Assembly (NCBI GenBank): GCA_002345845.1
Contig: DDWF01000143.1
Location: 1 to 15,287, forward strand
DNA: 15,287 bases
Direction: 5' to 3'
Source: Betaproteobacteria bacterium UBA2293
GTDB lineage: Bacteria > Pseudomonadota > Gammaproteobacteria > Burkholderiales > Rhodocyclaceae
Shown: piece after piece, positions 1-6,454 of the stretch
How positions within the stretch are numbered: the first letter of the stretch is position 1
How the letters are laid out: the number at the start of each line of letters is the position of its first letter
Translations under genes and position numbers: made by a program
The notes under the pieces: generated by a model
The model's database searches: none
What the model saw: the letters and a program-made list of their open reading frames with translations, nothing else
Told to the model about the DNA's origin: nothing

Positions 1-247
1 CGATGTTGCCCAGGCCGAGCACGGCGGTGCCGTTGGTTACGACGCCAACCAGGTTGGCCCGCGAGGTGTACCAGGCGGCCGTCGCCGGATCTTCGACAAT
101 CGCATCACAGGCGGCGGCGACGCCCGGCGAGTAGGCCAGCGCCAAATCGCGCTGGTTGGTCAGGCCCTTGGTCGGGCGGACGGAAATCTTGCCCGGCGTG
201 GGCCAGCGGTGATATTCGAGTGCGGCTTCGCGCAAATCCTTTTCCAC
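1..247 (-). CDS. maeB: NADP-dependent malic enzyme (MaeB type), N-terminal part, cut by window edge
   Basis: Malic enzyme decarboxylates malate to pyruvate in the cytoplasm with reduction of NAD(P)+. Only the first 82 residues are in the window. They match the start of the long MaeB-type enzymes: an opening like EKDLREAALEYHRWP, then PGKISVRPTK, the QRDLALAYSPGVAA block containing the expected catalytic tyrosine (Y39), and NGTAVLGLGNI at the edge. I chose the GTG start at 247 because AGGA sits six bases upstream; no ATG fits as well. The gene follows the nickel operon on the same strand after a gap of about 164 bases with a strong hairpin, so it is probably a separate transcription unit. The family identification is secure. 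Whether the usual phosphotransacetylase-like C-terminal domain is present cannot be seen. Confidence 0.9.
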   Translation of the reverse strand, partial: MEKDLREAALEYHRWPTPGKISVRPTKGLTNQRDLALAYSPGVAAACDAIVEDPATAAWYTSRANLVGVVTNGTAVLGLGNI

Positions 248-311
248 GGAAAATCCTCGGCAGTCAGGTTAGGGAAAACCCTGTAGGGTACTCCAAAGAG
301 CGCCGAACGGG

Positions 312-333
312 TTATGTAATTATGAATTATGAA
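312..333 (-). promoter_or_regulatory. AT-rich repeat tract, possible promoter region of the malic enzyme gene
   Basis: On the plus strand three near-identical units follow each other: TTATGTAA (312-319), TTATGAA (320-326) and TTATGAA (327-333). This is the only AT-rich stretch in the 164-base gap between nikO and the malic enzyme gene, 65-85 bases upstream of the malic enzyme start, where a promoter would be expected. I cannot pick out a convincing -35/-10 pair. It may simply be promoter DNA of low GC content. Confidence 0.3.
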
Positions 334-356
334 GCAGCGCCGGAGATTTTTCCACC

Positions 357-407
357 GGCACAGGCGCCCGCTATTCCGCCTGCCTTGGTCGGCGGCGCGG
401 GCGTGCC
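357..407 (-). terminator. Large nested hairpin just after nikO
   Basis: Three consecutive pairings nest into one structure: GGCAC (357-361) with GTGCC (403-407), GCCCGC (366-371) with GCGGGC (397-402), and CCGCC (376-380) with GGCGG (391-395), around a 10-base loop. It starts four bases beyond the nikO stop codon. On the minus strand no run of U follows, so this is not a textbook intrinsic terminator. It could protect the 3' end of the nickel operon mRNA or act as a weak terminator. Confidence 0.4.
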
Positions 408-411
408 GACT

Positions 412-1206
412 TCAGGACGACTCCCAGTCATGCACATGCAGATGGGCATGCGCTCGGGCCCCGTGGCGATGGCGGTGCCGATGGGCCAGGCCCGCCGCCT
501 GGAGCAAGTCCATGTCCTGCAGGGCAGGCGCCAGCAGGCCGTCGTAGCAAAGCCTACCCTGACCATCGAGGATCAGCGCCCGCTCGCCCAGTTCGGCGGC
601 CAGACTGAGGTTGTGCGTGCTGACCAGCACCGTCTTTCCGGTATCGAGCAGCGTGTCGATCAGCCAGCCGACGGTGGCCGGGTCGAGCGAGGCACTCGGC
701 TCGTCGAGCGCGAGGAATTGCGGTTCGAGGGCGAGCAGACAGGCCAGCGCCACTTTCTGCTTCTGGCCACCGGAGAGCGTAAACGGCGCTTCGCCAAGCA
801 GATTTTCCAGACCCAGTTCACCAACCCAGCGGGCGACGCGCGCCTCGACATCAGGCAGGCTCAGTTGCCGTGGTCCGTAGGCGATTTCCTCGCGCACTGT
901 CGGATTGAACAGCATGGCTTCCGGGTGCTGGAAAAGCAGCACGTTGGCCTGGCGGAAGGCACGGGCGAATTCGCGCTGGCGCAGCAGCGCGGTCGACAAT
1001 TGCCGCCTCTGCCAGGAAATGCTGCCGGCAACAGGCGCCAGCAGGCCGTTGGCGAGGCGCAACAGGGTCGATTTGCCGGCACCGTTGGGGCCGAGCAACA
1101 CTACTTTCTCGCCTGCCTGGATGCTGAAGCTCAAGCCGGAGAAAACCGCCCGACCATCCGGCCAGGCGTAGGTGACATCGACAAATTCGAGCATGGCCTC
1201 AGGCAT
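412..1206 (-). CDS. nikO: ATP-binding subunit of nickel (cobalt) ECF transporter, NikO/CbiO
   Basis: Cytoplasmic ATPase that energises nickel uptake together with NikM and NikQ. In 264 residues all ABC landmarks are visible: Walker A GPNGAGKST (39-47), Q-loop Q93, signature LSGGQ (144-148), Walker B FLALDE (164-169) and H-loop H198. The ATG at 1206 is supported by GAGGGG six bases upstream and overlaps the end of nikQ by eight bases; M5 at 1194 is a weaker alternative. The protein ends in an unusual tail, residues 242-259, with eight histidines at nearly alternating positions (HRHRHRH, then HAHLHVH). Such tails are not needed for ABC function and suggest metal buffering or sensing. Last gene of the operon. 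Nickel rather than cobalt is inferred from nikK, nikL, nikR and the NikR-type operator; the family alone does not settle the metal. Confidence 0.92.
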   Translation of the reverse strand: MPEAMLEFVDVTYAWPDGRAVFSGLSFSIQAGEKVVLLGPNGAGKSTLLRLANGLLAPVAGSISWQRRQLSTALLRQREFARAFRQANVLLFQHPEAMLFNPTVREEIAYGPRQLSLPDVEARVARWVGELGLENLLGEAPFTLSGGQKQKVALACLLALEPQFLALDEPSASLDPATVGWLIDTLLDTGKTVLVSTHNLSLAAELGERALILDGQGRLCYDGLLAPALQDMDLLQAAGLAHRHRHRHGARAHAHLHVHDWESS

Positions 1207-1753
1207 CGAAGGCCCCTCGCGAACGCATCGCCTGCGCCGCCTGCTCGGCACCGTGCAGCGACTTGTCGAGCAGGGCGCTGCCCTGCACACCGGCATGGCG
1301 CAGCAGCATGACCGGCCTGGGCGGCAGTGGATTGCGGCTGCGGAAAGCGTTACGAAAATCGTCGATCAGGCGCCGATATACAGCGATCTGGCCGAGAGCC
1401 AGGGTTGCCACCATCGACAGCACAGGCCAGCCAGCGAGGGCATCGAGCAATTTGATGCAGGCGACCAGCCAGAAGCCGAGAAAGACCAGCAGCAGCACAC
1501 GCACGTTGATCAACAACAGGGCATCCAGCATCGGCCGTGACTGCCACCAGGCGATCAGCGCGTAGGCAATGCTGACGCTGGCATTGAAGAACAGGAGCGC
1601 CAGCACTGCCCGCCGCAACAGACGCCAGCGCAATGACCCGGCAGCAATCAGCGCGACAACAAGGGCCACGGCCAGAGCGAGTGGCGCATGGACAAAGGTG
1701 ATGGCGACGACCGCCAGCAAATAAGCAAGCAGGCCCAGCTGCGCCCGGTTCAT
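1199..1753 (-). CDS. nikQ: Transmembrane T component of nickel (cobalt) ECF transporter, NikQ/CbiQ
   Basis: Integral membrane coupling subunit linking the substrate-binding NikM to the ATPase NikO. At 184 residues it is shorter than most CbiQ proteins. Hydrophobic stretches fall at about 6-21, 25-40, 48-67, 78-103 and 105-123. The cytoplasmic C-terminal part carries the coupling-helix hallmark AMRSRG (about 176-181), three residues from the end. Its ATG overlaps the TGA of nikM as ATGA, and its stop lies inside the start of nikO, so the three core genes are translationally coupled. Little soluble sequence follows the last membrane segment, so it appears to be a minimal T component, not a broken gene. 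Confidence 0.9.
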   Translation of the reverse strand: MNRAQLGLLAYLLAVVAITFVHAPLALAVALVVALIAAGSLRWRLLRRAVLALLFFNASVSIAYALIAWWQSRPMLDALLLINVRVLLLVFLGFWLVACIKLLDALAGWPVLSMVATLALGQIAVYRRLIDDFRNAFRSRNPLPPRPVMLLRHAGVQGSALLDKSLHGAEQAAQAMRSRGAFDA

Positions 1754-2394
1754 GACTGCACCCAGCCTTTCCGCCTGGCATGGCGGACAACGAAGACAGT
1801 CAGCAACGCCTCACCGATACCGATCAGCAGATGCGGCAACATGACCGCCGGCACAGTAATTTCCGGCCCAAGCGGAAAAAACAGCGGCGTCCCGTCCTCG
1901 CGGCGGGCGATCATCGGCTGGATGCCGAGCACCAGCGCGACGATCAGCGCCGAGACCTGCAGCGAGACGAAAGCGGCGACGGCGACGGCAACGGTCTCGC
2001 CCGCCCCGGCCAGCAGCCGGCGCAACGCCACCGCGACGCCGGCCCCCAGCAGGCCGAGCGCCAGGGCATTGACGCCGAGCGCCGTGATGCCACCGGCACC
2101 GAACAACAGGGCTTGCAACAGCAGCACGCCGCTGTAAGCGAGAAAGGCGAGACGGACGCCAAAAATCAGCGCCAGCACGGCAACCCCCAGCGCATGACCG
2201 GAGGTGCCGCCGGGCAGGGGCAGCATGATCAGGCCGAGGGCATAGGCCAGCGCCGTCAGCATGGCCAGCCGCGGCACCAGCGTCTCGTCGAGACGACTGG
2301 CCAGCCCGCGTCCGGCCCAGGCCCAGGCGACACCGGCCAGCCCCCAGGCGGGAAGGTAGGTCTGGGGCGAGAGAAAACCGTCGGGAATGTGCAT
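1750..2394 (-). CDS. nikM: Substrate-binding membrane component of nickel (cobalt) ECF transporter, NikM/CbiM
   Basis: Membrane-embedded metal-binding component. The protein begins MHIPDGFLSP, the invariant N-terminus of the CbiM/NikM family, in which Met1 and His2 help to build the square-planar metal site. The second conserved block is present as GGTSGHALG with H67, and the third as FGAGGITALGVNALALG (about 98-114). The length of 214 residues is normal and there are about seven hydrophobic segments. The start at 2394 is fixed by the functional N-terminus. It lies nine bases after the stop of the upstream barrel gene, with GAGCC as the only weak ribosome site. The separate NikN/CbiN small subunit is absent; NikL, encoded upstream, probably plays that role. 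Confidence 0.94.
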   Translation of the reverse strand: MHIPDGFLSPQTYLPAWGLAGVAWAWAGRGLASRLDETLVPRLAMLTALAYALGLIMLPLPGGTSGHALGVAVLALIFGVRLAFLAYSGVLLLQALLFGAGGITALGVNALALGLLGAGVAVALRRLLAGAGETVAVAVAAFVSLQVSALIVALVLGIQPMIARREDGTPLFFPLGPEITVPAVMLPHLLIGIGEALLTVFVVRHARRKGWVQS

Positions 2395-2405
2395 CGATCA
2401 GGCTC
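2392..2405 (-). repeat. 14-base sequence at the nikM start, identical to that at the nikR start
   Basis: On the minus strand GAGCCTGATCGATG runs up to and includes the nikM start codon. Exactly the same 14 bases, at the same offset, precede and include the nikR start codon (6394-6407). In the nikM copy the sequence also contains the stop of the preceding gene. It may be a shared translation-initiation element or a coincidence. Confidence 0.6.
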
Positions 2406-3390
2406 AGAACATCAACGAAGTGGAGAGTATGAGCCGATATTTCTCCTTGCCCTCCGCGCCTTGCTGGGTGCTCGACTCATTCAGCTTCGTCCACACCGGC
2501 TTCTTGATGCCCAGGGCAAAACTCGCCTTGTGCCAGTAGGCGCGAACACCCGGCACCAGATAGACCATGCGGCCGCCGGTGCCGCTCTCGCCAACGCCAT
2601 CGACACGGTCACGGCCGAGCGACAGATATTGCACTTCCAGCACCGGATCGAGGCGGAAGGAATGCTCCGGAAGCGTCAGCGCCCGCCACGACAGCGCCGC
2701 GTTCAGGCGGTTCTCGGCGCCGAACTGGACGCGCTCGCCGTTATCGTAGGTATAAGGCTGGAAGCGGAAGGTGGACGCCTCCAGACTTAGGGTCAGGGTC
2801 TGGCTGAGCATCTTGCTGGCGGTGAGGCCAAGCGTCCATGCCGGTTTGCCGAAGCCGAGCGACTTGCCGGCATCGATCGAACCGTCGGCCAGCCGATGAT
2901 TGGCACTGCCGGTTGGCAGCGTGGCGCCGCCGAAGACGCTGAAATGCCAGTCCTCGAGGTCATCGAGGCTTTCGTTGGCCGGATTCAGGCGCCAGCCGTC
3001 CTGGTCATACTTGAAGCCGATCTGGCCCATCAGCGACATGTCGGCCCAGCCGCGCGAATCGAGGCCGCCGGATTCCTCGACCTTGGTGTTGTGCGGTACG
3101 AACAGATAAGCGGAAAACCAGGAGGTGACGCCGTACCCGAGGCCGAGCATGGTGAAGCGGGCGTAATCGGCATTCGGCGTTGCCCAGTCGTATTTCTTGA
3201 AGCGGGCCTGATCGACCTTCAGGTAGGCGAGCACGCCGCCTTGCGGCAACACCGAGGAAGCGGCCGACTCGATCGGCGCCCCCGGCCCCTGCAGACCGAC
3301 GGCACCGACACCGGCAACGCCGTGGTGAGCCCATGCCGGCTGGGCCAACAAACAGGCACCATAGCTGCCAAGTAGGAGATGCTTTTTCAT
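2404..3390 (-). CDS. Exported protein, probable outer-membrane beta-barrel, within the nickel operon
   Basis: No named family recognised. It has 328 residues with a clear type I signal peptide: KKH at the N-terminus, a hydrophobic core, and likely cleavage after AWA at residue 22, giving a mature protein that begins HHGVAGVG. The remainder is rich in alternating polar and apolar strands with Tyr, Trp and Gly-Asp/Asn turns, and ends in STSLMF. A terminal aromatic residue on an amphipathic strand is the usual outer-membrane barrel (Omp85) signal. Translation is coupled on both sides: its ATG overlaps the nikL stop as ATGA, and nikM follows after nine bases. The position argues for a channel or receptor carrying nickel, or a nickel chelate, over the outer membrane; that role is inferred. 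A longer in-frame start upstream would lie inside nikL and lack the signal peptide, so I rejected it. Confidence 0.8.
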   Translation of the reverse strand: MKKHLLLGSYGACLLAQPAWAHHGVAGVGAVGLQGPGAPIESAASSVLPQGGVLAYLKVDQARFKKYDWATPNADYARFTMLGLGYGVTSWFSAYLFVPHNTKVEESGGLDSRGWADMSLMGQIGFKYDQDGWRLNPANESLDDLEDWHFSVFGGATLPTGSANHRLADGSIDAGKSLGFGKPAWTLGLTASKMLSQTLTLSLEASTFRFQPYTYDNGERVQFGAENRLNAALSWRALTLPEHSFRLDPVLEVQYLSLGRDRVDGVGESGTGGRMVYLVPGVRAYWHKASFALGIKKPVWTKLNESSTQQGAEGKEKYRLILSTSLMF

Positions 3391-3800
3391 GACTTCTTTC
3401 TTGCATAGAGTTGCCACAGGCCAAACAGACCAAAAATTCCGCCCAGACCGGCCAGCCAGAGGCTGCTGCGGGCCGGCGGCGAAGCCGCGAGTGTGATCTC
3501 CCCGGCGACGGCCGGGATGCTCCGCTCCACGCCATGGCCGTCGGCGGACCAGGCCTTGAGCCGCCACTCGGCGGTCTCGCCGGCGATGAAAACCACACGC
3601 CCCCGGGCATCCGTGCGCCCGACCTGAGCAGGGGTTTCGTTACCGGCGGGATAGAGCTCGTAGGCCTCGAAAGCGAAAGGCTGACCATCGGCGTAATGCA
3701 GACTGATCACCGTCGCCGTGGCACCGCCGGACTCGACAATCACCTCATGCGCGGCGGCCGGCATGGCCAGCAAAAGAAGGCAGAGAAACAGGCCTCTCAT
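3387..3800 (-). CDS. nikL: NikL-like nickel transporter accessory protein, periplasmic domain with C-terminal anchor
   Basis: A 137-residue protein with a signal peptide (1-17, cut after PAAA), a small beta-rich periplasmic domain resembling a carboxypeptidase-regulatory-like/Ig fold (about 18-105), and one membrane helix (about 113-131) followed by RKKS. This architecture, placed between a DUF4198 gene and nikMQO, is that described for NikL, which substitutes for NikN/CbiN in NikKLMQO transporters. It would sit in the inner membrane and assist nickel loading or transport by NikM. The mature protein is predicted to begin HEVIVESGG, with histidine as the first residue. It overlaps nikK upstream and the barrel gene downstream, both by four bases. 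The assignment rests on architecture and context more than on a sequence motif. Confidence 0.8.
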   Translation of the reverse strand: MRGLFLCLLLLAMPAAAHEVIVESGGATATVISLHYADGQPFAFEAYELYPAGNETPAQVGRTDARGRVVFIAGETAEWRLKAWSADGHGVERSIPAVAGEITLAASPPARSSLWLAGLGGIFGLFGLWQLYARKKS

Positions 3801-4489
3801 GGCGTGATCGCGAACTGCAGGGTGGCCGTGCGGATGGAAAGATCAGCCTTGCCGTCGGCCAGTGGCGCCTCGACGCTGGCCGAGATCAACTGGACGCCTG
3901 GGCGGCGCAGACGGATGGCGATCTCGCCATCGGCGCCGCTGACGCCGCGCGTATCGTCGCCGTAGGCCACTGGCACGCCGGAAAGCGGCCGGCCGTCATC
4001 GGTGACACGAACGCTCAGCTTGTCGCCCGGCCGCAGCAGCAGCGGATTGCGTAACGGCGTGATCTCCAGTCCATTGCCCAGCGGCTTGCCGGCCGGCAAC
4101 GACCACTGGCCGATACGCTTGACCGACTCCTCGGCATGCCAGCTGCGCAGCACGCCGGACAGGCCGGTTTTTGGCACATTCCGGGTTTCCCAGGCGGTCT
4201 TCGTCCAGTAGCCGGAGACGAAACGCACCTGCAGGACGGGGCAGGGGCCGGCGAAACGTGCCGGCGAGCCCGCTGCCGGCTTCAGCTCCCGCGACCGGCC
4301 CTGAGTGTCGAGGCACAGCGCGCCGGCAACACGCGCCGCTTCGTAAGGCAGGGTTTCGGCACCGTCATGAACAGAATGGCGATGCCCCTGCAACAACACA
4401 TAATCGTCGCCAGCCGCTTCCAGCCACAAGTCGTGGGCACCGGCAGATGCGGCAACGAACAACGCTAGCAGGACAACGGCCTGGCGCAT
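3797..4489 (-). CDS. nikK: NikK-like periplasmic protein, DUF4198 family, nickel uptake
   Basis: First gene of the nickel operon. It has 230 residues: a signal peptide (1-18, ending ASAGA) and a mature protein beginning HDLWLEA, the typical DUF4198 start. A His-rich early segment follows (GHRHSVHDG, about 35-43). The C-terminal third is Ig-like: PGDKLSVRVTDDGRPLSGVPV, then a Gly-Asp-turn repeat. DUF4198 proteins encoded with NikM-type transporters are called NikK and are thought to handle nickel in the periplasm. I chose ATG at 4489 because AAGGTG lies nine bases upstream; a GTG at 4501 would place that motif inside the gene. The NikR-type dyad ends 14 bases upstream of the start. The function is inferred from family and context; the direct metal-binding role is not proven. 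Confidence 0.85.
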   Translation of the reverse strand: MRQAVVLLALFVAASAGAHDLWLEAAGDDYVLLQGHRHSVHDGAETLPYEAARVAGALCLDTQGRSRELKPAAGSPARFAGPCPVLQVRFVSGYWTKTAWETRNVPKTGLSGVLRSWHAEESVKRIGQWSLPAGKPLGNGLEITPLRNPLLLRPGDKLSVRVTDDGRPLSGVPVAYGDDTRGVSGADGEIAIRLRRPGVQLISASVEAPLADGKADLSIRTATLQFAITP

Positions 4490-4502
4490 GGCGGAAAGCA
4501 CC

Positions 4503-4533
4503 TTGTATGAAAATATTTACAATCTTCATACAA
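4503..4533. promoter_or_regulatory. NikR operator upstream of nikK
   Basis: Perfect inverted repeat: TTGTATGAA (4503-4511) and TTCATACAA (4525-4533), separated by 13 bases. The core GTATGA and TCATAC half-sites are those of the known NikR operator; in the E. coli nik promoter they are 16 bases apart, here 15. It lies just upstream of nikK in the AT-rich leader, and nikR is in the same window. Nickel-loaded NikR would therefore repress the nikK-to-nikO operon. Nothing else of this pattern was found in the window. Confidence 0.85.
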
Positions 4534-4544
4534 AATCCGTGCCT
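4530..4544 (-). promoter_or_regulatory. Sigma-54-like element overlapping the NikR operator (weak)
   Basis: Read on the minus strand: A-GGCACG-GATT-TTGT. The -24 block GGCACG and TTG of the -12 block match the sigma-54 consensus TGGCACG-N4-TTGC at correct spacing, but the nearly invariant -12 GC is GT and the first T is A. A start about 12 bases downstream would lie inside the NikR dyad. A degenerate match, listed because a sigma-54 activator (HoxA) is encoded in the window and no good sigma-70 promoter was found for nikK. Confidence 0.35.
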
Positions 4545-4563
4545 GAACAATAAGTCATTGTTC
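4545..4563. repeat. Short perfect inverted repeat in the nikK upstream region
   Basis: GAACAAT (4545-4551) and ATTGTTC (4557-4563) flank the five bases AAGTC. It lies 12 bases beyond the NikR dyad, between the end of the kinase gene and nikK. It could be a second operator for an unidentified regulator. The stem is short and AT-rich and not followed by a U-run, so a terminator is unlikely. Confidence 0.5.
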
Positions 4564-4610
4564 GTATTGTCTTCCCGGCAACACCCCAGGCTCGACCGGG
4601 CGCCAAGTGG

Positions 4611-5957
4611 TCAGTTGCTTGCCACCGGCAGCGTCAGGATGAATTCCACTCCGCCCTTGGCCAGATTGGCGGCGCTCAGCCGGCCACCGTGGCGTTCGAC
4701 GATGCCGTAGCTGATCGATAGCCCAAGGCCGGTACCCTGGCCGACCGGCTTGGTGGTGAAAAAAGGTTCGAACAGACGGTCGAGATGTTCGGCGGCGATA
4801 CCCGGCCCGTTGTCGATGAAACGCAAGGTAACCTGACCGTCAGCGACCTGGCCGACGATGCGCAGGCGCGGCGTCGGTTGATTGGCCGTCGCATCGCAGG
4901 CGTTCTGCACCAGATTCATCAGCACCTGCTGCAACTGGCCGGAGGAGCCGGTGCAGCGCAACTCGGGCGGCAGCTCGAGATCGACCGCGAAGCGCGCCGG
5001 GGCGCTCTGCACCACCCAGCGCACGGCGCGTTCGACGACCTCGTTCAGGTTCACCTGCTCCGGCGTCATCTTGTCCACAGCCGAGAAGCGCTTCAGCGCA
5101 TCGACAATATCGCGGGTGCGTTCGGCGCCCTCGATCATGCCGTCGATCAAATGCGGCATGTCGGCCAGGATGCGGTCGATGCGCAACTGTTCGCGCATGG
5201 CGCGCAGGGCCTCGTCATCGGCGGCGGAGCTGGCATGGACGGCACCGAGGTAGTTTTCCAGGCGCTCGGCGTAACGCTTCAGGGAGAGCACGTTGCCAAG
5301 GACGAAACTGATCGGGTTATTCAGTTCGTGGGCAACGCCGGCCACCAGGCGGCCGAGGGAAACCATCTTCTCGGCGTGCAGGAGCTGGCCCTGCGTCCGC
5401 TTCAGATCGTCGTGTGCCTGGCGCAGGGCCTGGTAGGCGCGGCGCAGTTCGCCGACCGGCCGGCCGGTGACCACCATGCCCATCAGCTTGCCGGTCTGCG
5501 AGATGCGCGGCGTGCAGTTCATCGACACCGGCACCGTCGACCCATCGCCGGCACGCAGGAAGAATTCGCAGTCATGCACACCGTCGCGGCCAAAGCGGGC
5601 GAACACTTCGCGCGCCTTGGCCCGCTCGACGTCGTCGGCGAACAGGTTGAACACCGGCGTGTTTTCGAGCGCCGCGGCCTCCTTGCCGGCGAAATGGCAG
5701 AGCGAACTGTTAACTTCCTCGATCGAGCCGTTGCGGTCGCAGACGATCAGGATGTCCGACATCGAGGCGAGGACGCTCTCGATGAACTGGTGCGACTCCT
5801 CGAGTGCGGCATTTTTCTCTTCCAGCGCCACTTCATACTGCAGGAGGTCGTTATAGACCTCGTCCATCTTCTGGATGACTTCGATCCAGGCCTGCTCGCC
5901 GATGGCGTCGGAAGCCTCGCCGAGCGGGCTGCTAGCGGGCGGGACGGTAATGGACAT
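4611..5957 (-). CDS. hoxJ: Soluble PAS-domain sensor histidine kinase, HupT/HoxJ type
   Basis: Cytoplasmic kinase with no membrane segment. In order: a coiled coil (about 28-60), a PAS domain (about 58-165), a second helix (about 168-196), the dimerisation/phosphoacceptor domain with H210 in [13 protein letters not shown], and an HATPase domain with N-box [23 protein letters not shown] and GTGLGLSI. The [12 protein letters not shown]-box, the soluble PAS layout and the length match HupT/HoxJ, the kinases that receive the H2 signal from regulatory hydrogenase HupUV/HoxBC and act on HupR/HoxA. hoxA, hoxB and hoxC are in this window, about 6 kb away on the same strand. The start is uncertain: ATG at 5957 overlaps nikR by 26 bases, ATG at 5984 by 53, neither has a clear ribosome site, and ATG at 5867 would avoid overlap. 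Translational coupling to nikR is likely. An unrelated soluble NtrB-like kinase is the alternative. Confidence 0.8.
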   Translation of the reverse strand: MSITVPPASSPLGEASDAIGEQAWIEVIQKMDEVYNDLLQYEVALEEKNAALEESHQFIESVLASMSDILIVCDRNGSIEEVNSSLCHFAGKEAAALENTPVFNLFADDVERAKAREVFARFGRDGVHDCEFFLRAGDGSTVPVSMNCTPRISQTGKLMGMVVTGRPVGELRRAYQALRQAHDDLKRTQGQLLHAEKMVSLGRLVAGVAHELNNPISFVLGNVLSLKRYAERLENYLGAVHASSAADDEALRAMREQLRIDRILADMPHLIDGMIEGAERTRDIVDALKRFSAVDKMTPEQVNLNEVVERAVRWVVQSAPARFAVDLELPPELRCTGSSGQLQQVLMNLVQNACDATANQPTPRLRIVGQVADGQVTLRFIDNGPGIAAEHLDRLFEPFFTTKPVGQGTGLGLSISYGIVERHGGRLSAANLAKGGVEFILTLPVASN

Positions 5958-6396
5958 GGGCTTCGCCGTGTTCGTCGTGGGCATGGTGGCGTTCGGCTTC
6001 GAGAGCGATCATGTTGAGCTTGCCGTGGCGGACCCCGCGCTCGGCCATCAGGGCTTCGGCAAACTGCCGGACCTCGGCGGTGGCGCCCTTGAGGATCACC
6101 GTCTCCAGGCAGTTGTCGTGGTCGAGATGGGTGTGCATGGCGGCCACGGTCAGGTCGTGGTGGTCATGCTGCAGGCCGGTCAGGCGCTCGGCCAGTTCGC
6201 GCTCGTGGTGGTTGTAGATATACGACAGGTTGGCGACGCAATGGCCGGCCGGTGGGTCGCGCTGGCGGTCGCTCTCGAGGGCGCCACGGATCAGATCGCG
6301 CACCGCTTCCGAGCGATTGACGTAGCTGCGGGCGGCGATCAGCTCATCGAACTGACTGGCCAGCGATTCATCGAGCGAAATGGTGAAGCGTTCCAT
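5932..6396 (-). CDS. nikR: Nickel-responsive repressor NikR
   Basis: Ribbon-helix-helix DNA-binding domain (1-45; RFTISLDESL, NRSEAVRDLIR) followed by the C-terminal ACT-type nickel-sensing domain. The high-affinity nickel ligands are all present: H77 (QHDHHD), H88 and H90 (MHTH) and C96 (HDNCLE), matching H76, H87, H89 and C95 of E. coli NikR. The family block RGVRHG is at 120-125. At 154 residues it is about 20 longer than E. coli NikR because of a His-rich tail with six histidines (137-149; [13 protein letters not shown]). The start at 6396 has GGAG eight bases upstream. It follows nsrR by 66 bases and overlaps the downstream kinase gene. Its expected target is the dyad at 4503-4533. Identification is very secure; the role of the tail is unknown. 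Confidence 0.96.
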   Translation of the reverse strand: MERFTISLDESLASQFDELIAARSYVNRSEAVRDLIRGALESDRQRDPPAGHCVANLSYIYNHHERELAERLTGLQHDHHDLTVAAMHTHLDHDNCLETVILKGATAEVRQFAEALMAERGVRHGKLNMIALEAERHHAHDEHGEAHVHYRPAR

Positions 6397-6407
6397 CGAT
6401 CAGGCTC
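6394..6407 (-). repeat. 14-base sequence at the nikR start, identical to that at the nikM start
   Basis: GAGCCTGATCGATG on the minus strand, ending with the nikR start codon. It is identical in sequence and position to the nikM start region (2392-2405). It contains the weak ribosome site GAG/GGAG. The upstream hairpin (6408-6423) abuts it, so the first G of GGAG is in the hairpin stem. Confidence 0.6.
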
Positions 6408-6423
6408 CAGGCGAAAACGCCTG
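6408..6423 (-). other. Hairpin abutting the nikR ribosome binding site
   Basis: CAGGCG, four T, CGCCTG on the minus strand: a perfect six-base stem with a UUUU loop in RNA. Its 3' arm touches the GGAG of nikR. No U-run follows, so it is not an ordinary terminator. It could modulate nikR translation or stabilise a processed nsrR-nikR transcript. Confidence 0.4.
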
Positions 6424-6454
6424 CAACAATGCCGCCAATCGGAGCGGCTTGCAA

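Noticed and set aside
312..333. TTATGAA repeats as a second NikR site
   Set aside because: The units are direct repeats, lack the GTATGA core and have no opposing TCATAC half-site.
220..1311. Long plus-strand reading frame of 363 codons opposite nikO
   Set aside because: It is antisense to a clear ABC ATPase, has no recognisable domain and no ribosome site, and shows the Gln/Arg-rich make-up typical of GC-rich shadow frames.
3391..3567. Longer start for the barrel protein
   Set aside because: It would lie inside nikL and put 59 unrelated residues before a clear signal peptide.
4785..6017. Plus-strand reading frame of 410 codons opposite the histidine kinase
   Set aside because: The minus strand encodes a kinase with all its catalytic motifs; the plus frame has no domain and the composition of a shadow.
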